The notes beneath the pieces were generated by a model. That model worked only from the letters and a program-made list of their open reading frames with translations. It did no database searches and was not told the DNA's origin. Below are positions 6,117-12,503 of a DNA stretch of 14,507 nucleotides, one piece after another. Position 1 is the stretch's first letter. Every line of letters starts with the position of its first letter. Made by a program: the position numbers and the translations under genes. Location: contig JAEYRW010000029.1 in the NCBI GenBank assembly GCA_023435435.1, positions 1 through 14,507 of the forward strand, written 5' to 3'. This stretch comes from Bacillota bacterium. Lineage in GTDB: Bacteria > Bacillota > Clostridia > Christensenellales > Aristaeellaceae.

Positions 6117-7916
6117 ATGGATACGTTTGATGTGGTCGTGATCGGCGCGGGACACGCGGGCTGCGAGGCCGCGCTGGCGTGCGCGCGCATGGGACACGAG
6201 ACGCTTTTGATGACCCTGAACCTCGACGCCTTGGCCATGATGCCCTGCAACCCCTCCATCGGCGGGACGGGCAAGGGCCATCTGGTGCGGGAACTGGACG
6301 CGCTGGGGGGCGAAATGGGCCTGGCCGCCGACGACGCGTTCATCCAGTCGCGCATGCTCAACACCGCAAAGGGCCCGGCGGTTCATTCCCTGCGCGCCCA
6401 GGCGGACAAGAAGGCCTACCAGCTTCGCATGCGCAAGGCCGTGGACGAATGCCCGCGCCTGCACCTCCGACAGGCGGAAGCGCGGGAAATTCTGACCAGA
6501 AACGGCAGGGTGGCAGGGGTTTCCACCACCACGGGCAGCGAAATCGCCTGCCGCGCGGTCGTCGTGTGCGCGGGGGTCTATCTGGGCAGCCGCATCATCA
6601 TTGGGGACTGCCAGTGGAACGGCGGGCCTCAGGGGCTTCTCGCCGCGAACCACTTAACCAGGAGCCTTTCCGACCTTGGCTTTTCCGTGCGCCGCTTCAA
6701 GACGGGCACGCCCGCGCGGCTCGACGGGCGGACCATCGATTTTTCAAAGATGGAGCTCCAGCCCGGAGACGACCCCATCACACCGTTTTCGTTTCTCACC
6801 GATCCCGCACCCCTTCAAAACCGCGCGGTCTGCTACCTCACGTACACAACCGGGGATACCCACAGGATCATCCACGAAAATCTCTCCCGCGCACCCATGT
6901 ATTCCGGCTCCATCAAGGGCACCGGCGCGCGCTACTGCCCCTCCATCGAGGACAAGGTGGTTCGTTTCGCGGACAAGGAGCGGCACCCCATCTTTCTGGA
7001 GCCCGAGGGGCTGTACACCGTCGAATGGTATGCTCAGGGCATGTCCACCTCCATGCCCGAGGACGTGCAGCGCATGATCTACCGCTCCGTGCCGGGGCTT
7101 GAAAACGCCGAAATTCTGCGGTTGGCCTATGCAATCGAGTACGACTGCATCGACCCGACGGACCTGACCCTCGCCCTGGGCGCGAAAAACGTCGAAGGGC
7201 TGTATCTGGCCGGGCAGGTGAACGGCACCTCCGGCTACGAGGAGGCGGCCGCCCAGGGCGTGTACGCGGGGATCAACGCATCCCTGTACCTCAAAAACGA
7301 GGAACCGCTGATTCTGGGCCGCACAGACGGGTACATCGGCGTCCTGGTGGACGATCTGGTGACGAAGGGCGTGGACGAACCCTACCGCATGATGACCTCC
7401 CGGGCGGAATACCGGCTGCTTTTGCGACAGGACAACGCGGACTTCCGGCTCACGGCGCGCGGCTACCGGGCGGGGCTGGCCACCCGGATACGGTATGAAA
7501 GGATGCTTGCAAGGCGCGAAAGCACGGACGCGGCCATTGCGGACGTCGAAAAAAGGCGTCTGACGGAAAAGCTTCGCAGACCCGAGGTCAGCTACGCCGG
7601 CCTGCGGGCGGAGAACGAAGACCTGCCGGCGCTCGACCCCCAGACGGTGAACCAGCTGGAAATCGAGGTCAAGTACGACGGCTACATCCGCCGCCAGACG
7701 GCGGACGAAAAGCGCTTCCGGCGCATGGAGGACGCGCGCATGCCCGAGGACGCGGACTACATGGCGCTTTCCGGCCTGCGCATCGAGGCGCGGCAGAAGC
7801 TCCAAAGGGCGCGGCCCCAGTCGCTGGGGCAGGCTTCGCGCATCCCGGGGGTTTCGCCCGGGGACGTGAGCGTGCTCATGATCTGGCTGGAAAAAAGGAG
7901 GCGGGAGCATGCGTGA
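6117..7916 (+). CDS. mnmG: tRNA uridine-5-carboxymethylaminomethyl modification enzyme MnmG
   Basis: A 599-residue FAD enzyme (GidA) that with MnmE builds the cmnm5 group on wobble uridine 34 of tRNAs reading two-codon boxes. The FAD-binding fingerprint VVVIGAGHAGCEAA (6-19) is followed by PCNPSIGGTGKGHLVREL (43-60), the family's most conserved stretch. Later come GYEEAAAQG, the EVKYDGYIRRQ element, and the C-terminal SLGQASRIPGVSPGD region that contacts MnmE and tRNA. The length is close to the usual 620-630. The start at 6117 matches the family N-terminus; a CGGAGGA at 6097-6103 sits about 13 bases upstream, longer than ideal. mnmE, often next to it in Firmicutes, is not in this window. The last 8 nt overlap rsmG. 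Confidence 0.97.
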   Translation: MDTFDVVVIGAGHAGCEAALACARMGHETLLMTLNLDALAMMPCNPSIGGTGKGHLVRELDALGGEMGLAADDAFIQSRMLNTAKGPAVHSLRAQADKKAYQLRMRKAVDECPRLHLRQAEAREILTRNGRVAGVSTTTGSEIACRAVVVCAGVYLGSRIIIGDCQWNGGPQGLLAANHLTRSLSDLGFSVRRFKTGTPARLDGRTIDFSKMELQPGDDPITPFSFLTDPAPLQNRAVCYLTYTTGDTHRIIHENLSRAPMYSGSIKGTGARYCPSIEDKVVRFADKERHPIFLEPEGLYTVEWYAQGMSTSMPEDVQRMIYRSVPGLENAEILRLAYAIEYDCIDPTDLTLALGAKNVEGLYLAGQVNGTSGYEEAAAQGVYAGINASLYLKNEEPLILGRTDGYIGVLVDDLVTKGVDEPYRMMTSRAEYRLLLRQDNADFRLTARGYRAGLATRIRYERMLARRESTDAAIADVEKRRLTEKLRRPEVSYAGLRAENEDLPALDPQTVNQLEIEVKYDGYIRRQTADEKRFRRMEDARMPEDADYMALSGLRIEARQKLQRARPQSLGQASRIPGVSPGDVSVLMIWLEKRRREHA

Positions 7917-8619
7917 CAGGCTGATGACCCGCGCGGCGGAGATGGGCATACAAATGTCCGACGCCCAGGCGGACAAATTCACGGCATTTCACGAAATGCT
8001 GGTCAAAGCCAATGCGCGGACAAACCTTACGCGGGTGCCGGACGACGCGGACGAGGCGGTCGACCGCAACTATCTCGACTCCATCTCCCTCGTGGCGGAC
8101 AACCTTCCAACGGGAACGCGCACATTGGTAGACGTGGGCGCGGGGGCGGGCTTCCCAGGCATTCCCCTTTCGATCATGCTGCCGGAGATCGAGGTAACGC
8201 TCCTCGACTCCCTCGGAAAGCGCGTCGAATTCATGAAAGGCGCCGTCGCTGTTCTCGGGTTAAACGCGCGGGCGGTGAACATGCGCGCCGAGGAGGCGGG
8301 ACGCGCCCCCGGCCTGCGCGAGGCGTTCGACGTGGCGGTCTCCCGCGCGGTGGCGCCGCTCTCCGTGCTGGCGGAATTCGCGCTTCCCCTTTTGCGGGTG
8401 GGCGGAGTGATGGTCGCCTACAAGGGTCCGGCCTGGCAGACAGAGCTCGGGGAGGCCGAAGCCGCCTTCGCCGCGCTGGGCGGGCGCTTCCTCTCGGCGC
8501 GGGACGCAAACGTCCCCGGCCGCGACTGGGCGCACGTGCTTTTGCGGATCGAAAAAACGGCCCAGACGCCCGAAAAGTACCCCAGACGCCCCGGAATGCC
8601 CGAAAAGAGGCCGCTTTAA
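7909..8619 (+). CDS. rsmG: 16S rRNA (guanine-527-N7)-methyltransferase RsmG
   Basis: A 236-residue SAM-dependent methyltransferase (GidB) that makes m7G527 in the 530 loop of 16S rRNA; its loss gives low-level streptomycin resistance in other bacteria. Signature features: NLTRV (39-43), YLDSISL, the SAM loop DVGAGAGFPG (75-84), the acidic LLDSLGKRVEF that follows, SRAVAPL, and YKGP. The proline- and lysine-rich tail (TPEKYPRRPGMPEKRPL) looks odd but is typical of Firmicutes RsmG. The start at 7909 lies inside the end of mnmG (8-nt overlap) and has AGGAGG at 7896-7901, seven bases upstream. mnmG-rsmG adjacency is common across bacteria. Confidence 0.96.
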   Translation: MRDRLMTRAAEMGIQMSDAQADKFTAFHEMLVKANARTNLTRVPDDADEAVDRNYLDSISLVADNLPTGTRTLVDVGAGAGFPGIPLSIMLPEIEVTLLDSLGKRVEFMKGAVAVLGLNARAVNMRAEEAGRAPGLREAFDVAVSRAVAPLSVLAEFALPLLRVGGVMVAYKGPAWQTELGEAEAAFAALGGRFLSARDANVPGRDWAHVLLRIEKTAQTPEKYPRRPGMPEKRPL

Positions 8620-8770
8620 GTTGGAAAAATGTGTCATAACATAGGCATAAAGGGAATAATTTGATAATTTGCGAATTCTTATCAGAAATGAGGTAATAAA
8701 GGACCACTATTCGAGATATACTACGTCATGTCATTAAGGGCTTGCGCCCCAGACAGAGGAGGTTACTACA
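8620..8770 (+). promoter_or_regulatory. AT-rich gap with a dyad, probable lipoprotein promoter region
   Basis: A 151-bp AT-rich stretch between rsmG and the lipoprotein gene. It holds a dyad TGATAA-N11-TTATCA (8662-8667/8679-8684) and a good -10 candidate TATACT (8717-8722), but no acceptable -35 at the right distance. An independent promoter for the lipoprotein is likely because of base composition, but I cannot place it. There is no clear terminator after rsmG, so readthrough is possible. Confidence 0.3.
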
Positions 8771-8989
8771 ATGAAGAAGGCTTTGATATTTGTTCTCTCC
8801 CTCATGATGATCGCGATCTTTGCTGTTGGCTGCTCTTCCGATGAGTCCAAGGAAGCGACCGCGACCGCCACCCCCGTGGCCGAGGCCACTGTGGAAGCAA
8901 CTGAGGAAGCCGTCGCGACTGCCGAGGCCACTGAGCCCGCCGCCGAGACGACCACCGAAGCCACCGCGACCGCCGCGACCCAGGGCTAA
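8771..8989 (+). CDS. Small Ala/Thr/Glu-rich lipoprotein
   Basis: A 72-residue predicted lipoprotein of unknown function. Residues 1-20 are a signal peptide (MKK, then a hydrophobic stretch) ending in the lipobox AVGC, with Cys21 as the lipidated residue. The mature chain of 52 residues is SSDESKE followed by a low-complexity Ala/Thr/Glu tail with repeated EAT units and no globular domain. Such tails usually act as a flexible linker between the lipid anchor and a folded domain, which is absent here. AGAGGAGG (8755-8762) lies eight bases upstream and a strong terminator follows directly, so this is a complete, probably well-expressed gene rather than a fragment cut by the window. Confidence 0.8.
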   Translation: MKKALIFVLSLMMIAIFAVGCSSDESKEATATATPVAEATVEATEEAVATAEATEPAAETTTEATATAATQG

Positions 8990-9010
8990 TTCGACCGATT
9001 CGTACACAGA

Positions 9011-9044
9011 AAACCCCGACGCCGAAAGCGTCGGGGTTTGTCTT
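9011..9044. terminator. Bidirectional intrinsic terminator
   Basis: A perfect 12-bp stem AAACCCCGACGC (9011-9022) / GCGTCGGGGTTT (9028-9039) with the 5-nt loop CGAAA. On the plus strand it is followed by a T-rich TTTGTCTTT; on the minus strand the A-rich arm gives TTTTCTGTGT. It lies between the convergent lipoprotein and GNAT genes and should stop transcription from both sides. Confidence 0.9.
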
Positions 9045-9047
9045 TGA

Positions 9048-9854
9048 TCAGGGCTGAATCTCCGGGCAGCGGAAGGCGTAGCCGGGCTTGGTGGCCCAGA
9101 CCCAGCGCACGTCGTTGAAAAAGCCGCAATGGCGATAGAATCCCTCTGTGCCGCCGACGCGGATAATATCTGATTTTTCCGCGCACCGCCTGATCGTCTC
9201 GCCCATCAGGAAGCGTCCCACCCCCATTCCCTGCCGATCCGGACGGACGAAAATCCAATCGAGATCCGTCTCCCGCACCGCGGGCGAATGGGCGGAAATG
9301 CTCACCGCCGCCAGCGCGCCGTCCGATTTATCCCGGACAAAGAACCACAGGGACGGGTCGAAGGCGGAAAACCCCGTCATGCGGCGGATGCGATCGGCGG
9401 TCATGAAGCCGCCTTCCCCGGCGATGATTTCGGCCGCCGCCCGGTAGTGGGCGTCGCGCGCAAAATCGAAGTCCAGCGTCTCCCAGGCGGAGGCGTCCGG
9501 TTCCGGCTGTTCATGGGAAAAATCGTAGCGGAGAATCCAGCCTTCATTGACCTGAAAGCCGTCGAGCTTGTCCCGCACCTCGTCAAAAACGGAGACGGGC
9601 AGGCTGACGGCGTCGAGTCCGTTGAGCTCCTCCGCGCTCAAATGGCAGCGCCCGTCCGGGGCCGAATAATACAGAAGGTGCCCGTCCCGCACCATGTAAT
9701 GGCAATCAAAATCGGGCAAAGCATACGCCTCCCCGTCCCGGATGAGGGCGCGCATCTTCCAGAATGCGAGGGGGGCCGTTTTTGTGCACGCGTCCGGGTA
9801 CTGCCCCTCGAGCAGCTCCTCGATCACCCGGACGTCCACGCGCCGCCCCGTCAT
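9048..9854 (-). CDS. GNAT-family acetyltransferase, two-part
   Basis: A 268-residue protein with a C-terminal GNAT acetyltransferase domain (about residues 125-260). The acetyl-CoA loop is RQGMGVG (207-213) after LDWIFVRPD, and GGTEGFYRHCGF (234-245) matches motif B. Residues 1-120 form a separate region containing LPDFDCHYMVRDGHLLYYS, which could be a degenerate or substrate-binding GNAT half; I cannot assign it. The acceptor substrate is unknown. It is the last gene of a four-gene operon; its ATG at 9854 overlaps the response regulator stop codon by 4 nt (ATGA), so the two are probably translationally coupled. The terminator at 9011-9044 follows directly. Confidence 0.85.
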   Translation of the reverse strand: MTGRRVDVRVIEELLEGQYPDACTKTAPLAFWKMRALIRDGEAYALPDFDCHYMVRDGHLLYYSAPDGRCHLSAEELNGLDAVSLPVSVFDEVRDKLDGFQVNEGWILRYDFSHEQPEPDASAWETLDFDFARDAHYRAAAEIIAGEGGFMTADRIRRMTGFSAFDPSLWFFVRDKSDGALAAVSISAHSPAVRETDLDWIFVRPDRQGMGVGRFLMGETIRRCAEKSDIIRVGGTEGFYRHCGFFNDVRWVWATKPGYAFRCPEIQP

Positions 9855-10537
9855 GCTTCCTGCTGGCGCACGGCCTTGTAGCCGAGCCCGCGCACGGTGG
9901 CGATCTCGAAATCATGGTTTTCGCGGAAGCGCTCCCTGAGCCGGTTAACGTGCACGTCCACGGTGCGCTCGTCGGTCTCGGTGTCCATGTCCCAGATCTC
10001 GTCCATGAGCTGCCGCCGGGTGAAGATCTTGTTGGGATAGGAAAGCAGCTTGTAGAGGAGCAAAAATTCCTTTTTGGGAAGCTCCATGATGTAGCCCTCG
10101 GACGAAACGGAAAACGAGTCATAGTCGAGCAGCGTCCCGCCGATGAAAAGCCGCCGTTCGTTGACGATGCGCGAGCGCCGGAGGAGCGCGCCGATTCTGA
10201 GGATCATTTCCTCCTCGTCCACGGGCTTGACCATGTAATCGTCGGTCCCGATGATGAACCCCTTGCGCCGGTCGGCGGGGGTCTCCTTGGCGGTGACCAT
10301 GAGGATGGGGATCTCTCCCAGCGCGGGGTTGCCGCGCAGAATCTCCGTAAACTCGTAGCCGTCCATGCGCGGCATCATGATGTCCAGAAGGATCAGGTCC
10401 ACATGTTTTTTGTCGAGGACTTCCAGCGCCTCCACACCGTCCATGGCGCAAACCGGCTCATAGCCGTGCTGCTCCAAAACCGCCGCCATGAGCTTTCGGG
10501 TGTTTAAATTGTCCTCGACCACCAAAATGCGAAACAT
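9851..10537 (-). CDS. OmpR/PhoB-family response regulator, no kinase alongside
   Basis: A 228-residue two-component transcription factor. The receiver domain (1-120) has the acidic pair Glu8-Asp9, phospho-acceptor Asp52 in LLDIMMPRMDG, Thr82 (MVTAKE) and Lys104 (YMVKP), so it should be phosphorylatable. The C-terminal winged helix (about 126-225) has the family pattern PKKEFLLLYKLL, FTRRQLMDEIWD, RTVDVHVNRLRERF and VRGLGYKAV. No histidine kinase is present in the window, so its partner is elsewhere. It lies 5 bp downstream of one GNAT gene and overlaps the next, an unusual setting that may mean it is coexpressed with, rather than regulates, these enzymes. The ribosome binding site is a modest GGAG inside the end of the upstream gene. 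Confidence 0.93.
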   Translation of the reverse strand: MFRILVVEDNLNTRKLMAAVLEQHGYEPVCAMDGVEALEVLDKKHVDLILLDIMMPRMDGYEFTEILRGNPALGEIPILMVTAKETPADRRKGFIIGTDDYMVKPVDEEEMILRIGALLRRSRIVNERRLFIGGTLLDYDSFSVSSEGYIMELPKKEFLLLYKLLSYPNKIFTRRQLMDEIWDMDTETDERTVDVHVNRLRERFRENHDFEIATVRGLGYKAVRQQEA

Positions 10538-10542
10538 GAATG

Positions 10543-11013
10543 CTAAATCTCCATTTCAAAAACCATTTCGTGCAGGATTGGGATGTTGTCCTCGCCGCTC
10601 TCGGGGATTTCGGGCTTGATGCGCCGCGACCGCGCCACCGCGCCGAAGCGGACGTCCGCCAGCACAAAGCCGCGCTTTTGATAAAAGCGCATGGCGGCGG
10701 TATTGTCGTTGGTGGTGACGACAGTAAGCTTTTTCGCACCCGCCGCGCGCGCCATTTTTTTCACCTCCCCCACGAGCGCCGTGCCCGCGCCCGCGCCCGG
10801 CCGGGGACAGTCCAAGGCGAGGATTTCCCACGCCTCGCCCCGCGCGTCGTAGTGGAGAAAGCCCAGAAGGTCCGCGCCCTCCTCGCACAGGAGGCAGTCG
10901 CAGGTCGTGAGATCGTACATCCTTCCGTCGAGAACCACGTCGGTAGAGCCCCAGAGCGCCGCCATGAGCGCGCGCACTTTTGCGTCCGCGCCATGGGATT
11001 TTCGGATCGTCAC
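10543..11013 (-). CDS. GNAT-family N-acetyltransferase with GTG start
   Basis: A 156-residue single-domain GNAT protein. Motif A with the acetyl-CoA loop is RPGAGAG (71-77), preceded by the beta-4 strand AWEILAL; motif B is NDNTAAMRFYQKRGF (102-116). This arrangement is typical of small-molecule or protein N-acetyltransferases; the substrate cannot be predicted. I start at GTG 11013, which overlaps the TGA of the upstream iron-sulfur gene by 4 nt (GTGA) and has an AGGGGG seven bases upstream. The longer open frame to 11199 is an artefact, since it runs antiparallel in frame through the iron-sulfur gene's coding sequence. The C-terminal ~35 residues (GEDNIPILHEMVFEMEI) follow the GNAT core. 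Confidence 0.87.
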   Translation of the reverse strand: MTIRKSHGADAKVRALMAALWGSTDVVLDGRMYDLTTCDCLLCEEGADLLGFLHYDARGEAWEILALDCPRPGAGAGTALVGEVKKMARAAGAKKLTVVTTNDNTAAMRFYQKRGFVLADVRFGAVARSRRIKPEIPESGEDNIPILHEMVFEMEI

Positions 11014-11696
11014 CGGAATCCCCCTTCCCGCCCGAAGCGCACGGGGCAGGCGTCCCGGCAGGCGCGGCAATTCGTGATGGAAAAACCTCGGGCGTTGGTG
11101 AGGTAGGCCACCGCCCGGCATTTCATCTGGTCGACCGCGCCGTTTTCGATGGCATGCGCCGGGCAGGCGTCCACGCACAGGTTGCAGCCGGACAGGCACA
11201 CCTCGGGCGCGCGGGCATCGCTTTCCAGCGGAATGTCCAGAAGAAGCGCGCCGACGGTGAGCCGGTTTCCGAAGTTGCGGTTGAGCAGCAGCGTGCTTTT
11301 GCCCAGCCGTCCCAGACCCGCCAACACCGCCGCGTGCTTCATGGAGACGACGCCGCGCCCGGTGCGCGTGGCCGGGTCATAGTCATCGTATGGGTCGTCC
11401 GAGGGCAGGGGCACGCAGGGGCGCCCCGTCTCACGTTCCAACTGCCGGGCGATGTCCAGCGCCAAAAGATCGATCCTTTGGGTCATGAGGTTATTGTAGC
11501 GGGTATAGGCGAGCCGGGTGTCGGCCACCATCGCGCCCATGGGCAGCGCGAGGCCGATCACCATCACGCTCTCGCAGGTCTTCCAGGCGTCCGTGGGCCG
11601 AAATCCCGCCGGTGCGTTGAAAAAATCGGACGCCTTCGCGAAGCCGCATACGTCCGCGCCCAGTCCGACCGCCATCTCCCTGAGCCAATCCTTCAT
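11010..11696 (-). CDS. Short epoxyqueuosine-reductase-like 2x[4Fe-4S] protein
   Basis: A 228-residue iron-sulfur protein related to QueG (epoxyqueuosine reductase, the last step of queuosine biosynthesis). The N-terminal part keeps QueG-like elements: RIDLLALDIARQLE, VPLPSDDPYDDYD, and MKHAAVLAGLGRLGKSTLLLN. The C-terminal ferredoxin-like part has eight cysteines: Cys167, 171, 174, 178 (CLSGCNLCVDACP) and Cys193, 210, 213, 217 (CRACRDACP), enough for two [4Fe-4S] clusters. At 228 residues it is much shorter than QueG (about 310-380) and lacks the C-terminal HEAT-like repeats. The first cysteine spacing is CxxxC instead of CxxC. It is therefore probably a paralogue with an unknown reductive role, not proven queG. 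Start 11696 has AAGGGG nine bases upstream and lies just below a good promoter. Confidence 0.8.
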   Translation of the reverse strand: MKDWLREMAVGLGADVCGFAKASDFFNAPAGFRPTDAWKTCESVMVIGLALPMGAMVADTRLAYTRYNNLMTQRIDLLALDIARQLERETGRPCVPLPSDDPYDDYDPATRTGRGVVSMKHAAVLAGLGRLGKSTLLLNRNFGNRLTVGALLLDIPLESDARAPEVCLSGCNLCVDACPAHAIENGAVDQMKCRAVAYLTNARGFSITNCRACRDACPVRFGREGGFR

Positions 11697-11718
11697 GCCG
11701 CTCGCCCCTTTTTTCGCC

Positions 11719-11747
11719 ATTGTAACACAGCAAATTTCCCATGTAAA
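11719..11747 (-). promoter_or_regulatory. Promoter of the Fe-S/GNAT/regulator/GNAT operon
   Basis: On the minus strand: TTTACA (11747-11742), a 17-bp spacer, TACAAT (11724-11719). Each hexamer matches five of six consensus bases. Transcription would start near 11712, a short leader of about 15 nt before the ATG at 11696. Confidence 0.75.
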
Positions 11748-11770
11748 GTGTGGAAGCAATATGATATAAT
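11742..11770 (+). promoter_or_regulatory. Promoter of the KDG kinase/aldolase operon
   Basis: A perfect TATAAT (11765-11770) preceded by TGA, giving an extended -10 TGATATAAT. Seventeen bases upstream is TGTAAA (11742-11747), a weak -35 that is the same six base pairs used as TTTACA by the divergent promoter. The start is expected near 11777, leaving an ~82-nt leader. Confidence 0.7.
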
Positions 11771-11781
11771 GGGTTCAGTTG

Positions 11782-11803
11782 GGCAATCCGCGCACGGGTT
11801 GCC
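11782..11803 (+). promoter_or_regulatory. Leader hairpin ahead of the aldolase gene
   Basis: GGCAATCC (11782-11789) pairs with GGGTTGCC (11796-11803) with one G-U pair around a 6-nt loop, just after the predicted transcription start. It could be an operator dyad or a 5'-stabilising RNA hairpin. There is no following U-run and no competing structure obvious by eye, so attenuation is not supported. Confidence 0.35.
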
Positions 11804-11858
11804 GGTCGAGAGACGATGCGCGGAATCGGCGCGCGGACGAACACGGGAGGCGGATAAA

Positions 11859-12503
11859 ATGAATGATTTGATGGAAAAAGTCCGGCGGGACAAGCTCATC
11901 GCCATCGTGCGGGGCCTGGGGCGCGACCATATGCTTTCGCTCGCGGGCGCGCTCATCGAGGGCGGCATTACCATGATCGAGGTGACGTTCAACCAGGCGC
12001 GGCCCGAAACGTGGACCGACACGCGGGCGGCGATCCATTCCATCGCGGAAGAATTTCAAGGTGTCGTCGTCGCTGGCGCGGGCACCGTCATGAGCGTCGA
12101 ACAGGCGAATATGGCGAAGGACGCGGGCGCGGAGTACATCGTGGCGCCCAACGTCGACGAGGCGGTGATCCGGGAGGCCAAGCGCCTTGGGATGGGCGCG
12201 TTTCCGGGCGCGCTCACGCCCACGGAGTGCCAGGCGGCGCATCTGGCGGGCGCGGACGCGGTGAAGCTGTTTCCGGCGGGGGATTTGGGGCCGGGCTATC
12301 TGAAGGCCATCCGCGCGCCCCTTTCCCACATTGAATTTCTGGCCGTGGGCGGCGTCAACGAGAAAAACGCGGCGGAATTTCTCAAGGCCGGGGCCGTTGG
12401 GCTGGGCGTCGGCGGCTCGCTGGTCAACAGGGAATGGATCGAGGCGGGGGAATTTTGCAAAATCACGGCGCTTGCGCGCGCATACAGGAAGGCGGTAGAT
12501 TAA
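11859..12503 (+). CDS. KDPG/KHG-type aldolase, divergent clostridial form
   Basis: A 214-residue class I aldolase of the Eda family, which splits 2-keto-3-deoxy-6-phosphogluconate (or a related keto-acid) into pyruvate and an aldehyde via a Schiff base. Catalytic Lys136 lies in AVKLFPA, the general base Glu41 in MIEVTFN, and FPGALTPTE (115-123) is the loop near the phosphate site. After the glutamate this protein has EVTFNQ; standard Eda has E-x-T-x-R-T, so the carboxylate-contacting arginine is Asn45 here. It may therefore prefer another substrate, such as KDPGal or 4-hydroxy-2-oxoglutarate. Start 11859 has GGGAGG (11845-11850); the open frame back to 10980 is not coding. The kdgK start codon follows the stop directly. 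Confidence 0.88.
   Translation: MNDLMEKVRRDKLIAIVRGLGRDHMLSLAGALIEGGITMIEVTFNQARPETWTDTRAAIHSIAEEFQGVVVAGAGTVMSVEQANMAKDAGAEYIVAPNVDEAVIREAKRLGMGAFPGALTPTECQAAHLAGADAVKLFPAGDLGPGYLKAIRAPLSHIEFLAVGGVNEKNAAEFLKAGAVGLGVGGSLVNREWIEAGEFCKITALARAYRKAVD

Noticed and set aside
8550..8616. Low-complexity Pro/Arg/Lys tail of RsmG as a possible frameshift
   Set aside because: The TPxKYPR-x-GxPxKxPL ending is the usual C-terminus of Firmicutes RsmG, so the gene is intact.
11014..11199. N-terminal extension of the GNAT protein (218-residue reading)
   Set aside because: It overlaps the cysteine-rich end of the Fe-S gene in another frame. The GTG at 11013 gives a normal GNAT length and a typical coupled GTGA junction.
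10980..11858. N-terminal extension of the first aldolase (507-residue reading)
   Set aside because: The extension is antisense to the Fe-S and GNAT genes and runs through two promoters. The ATG at 11859 has a proper ribosome binding site and matches the family N-terminus.
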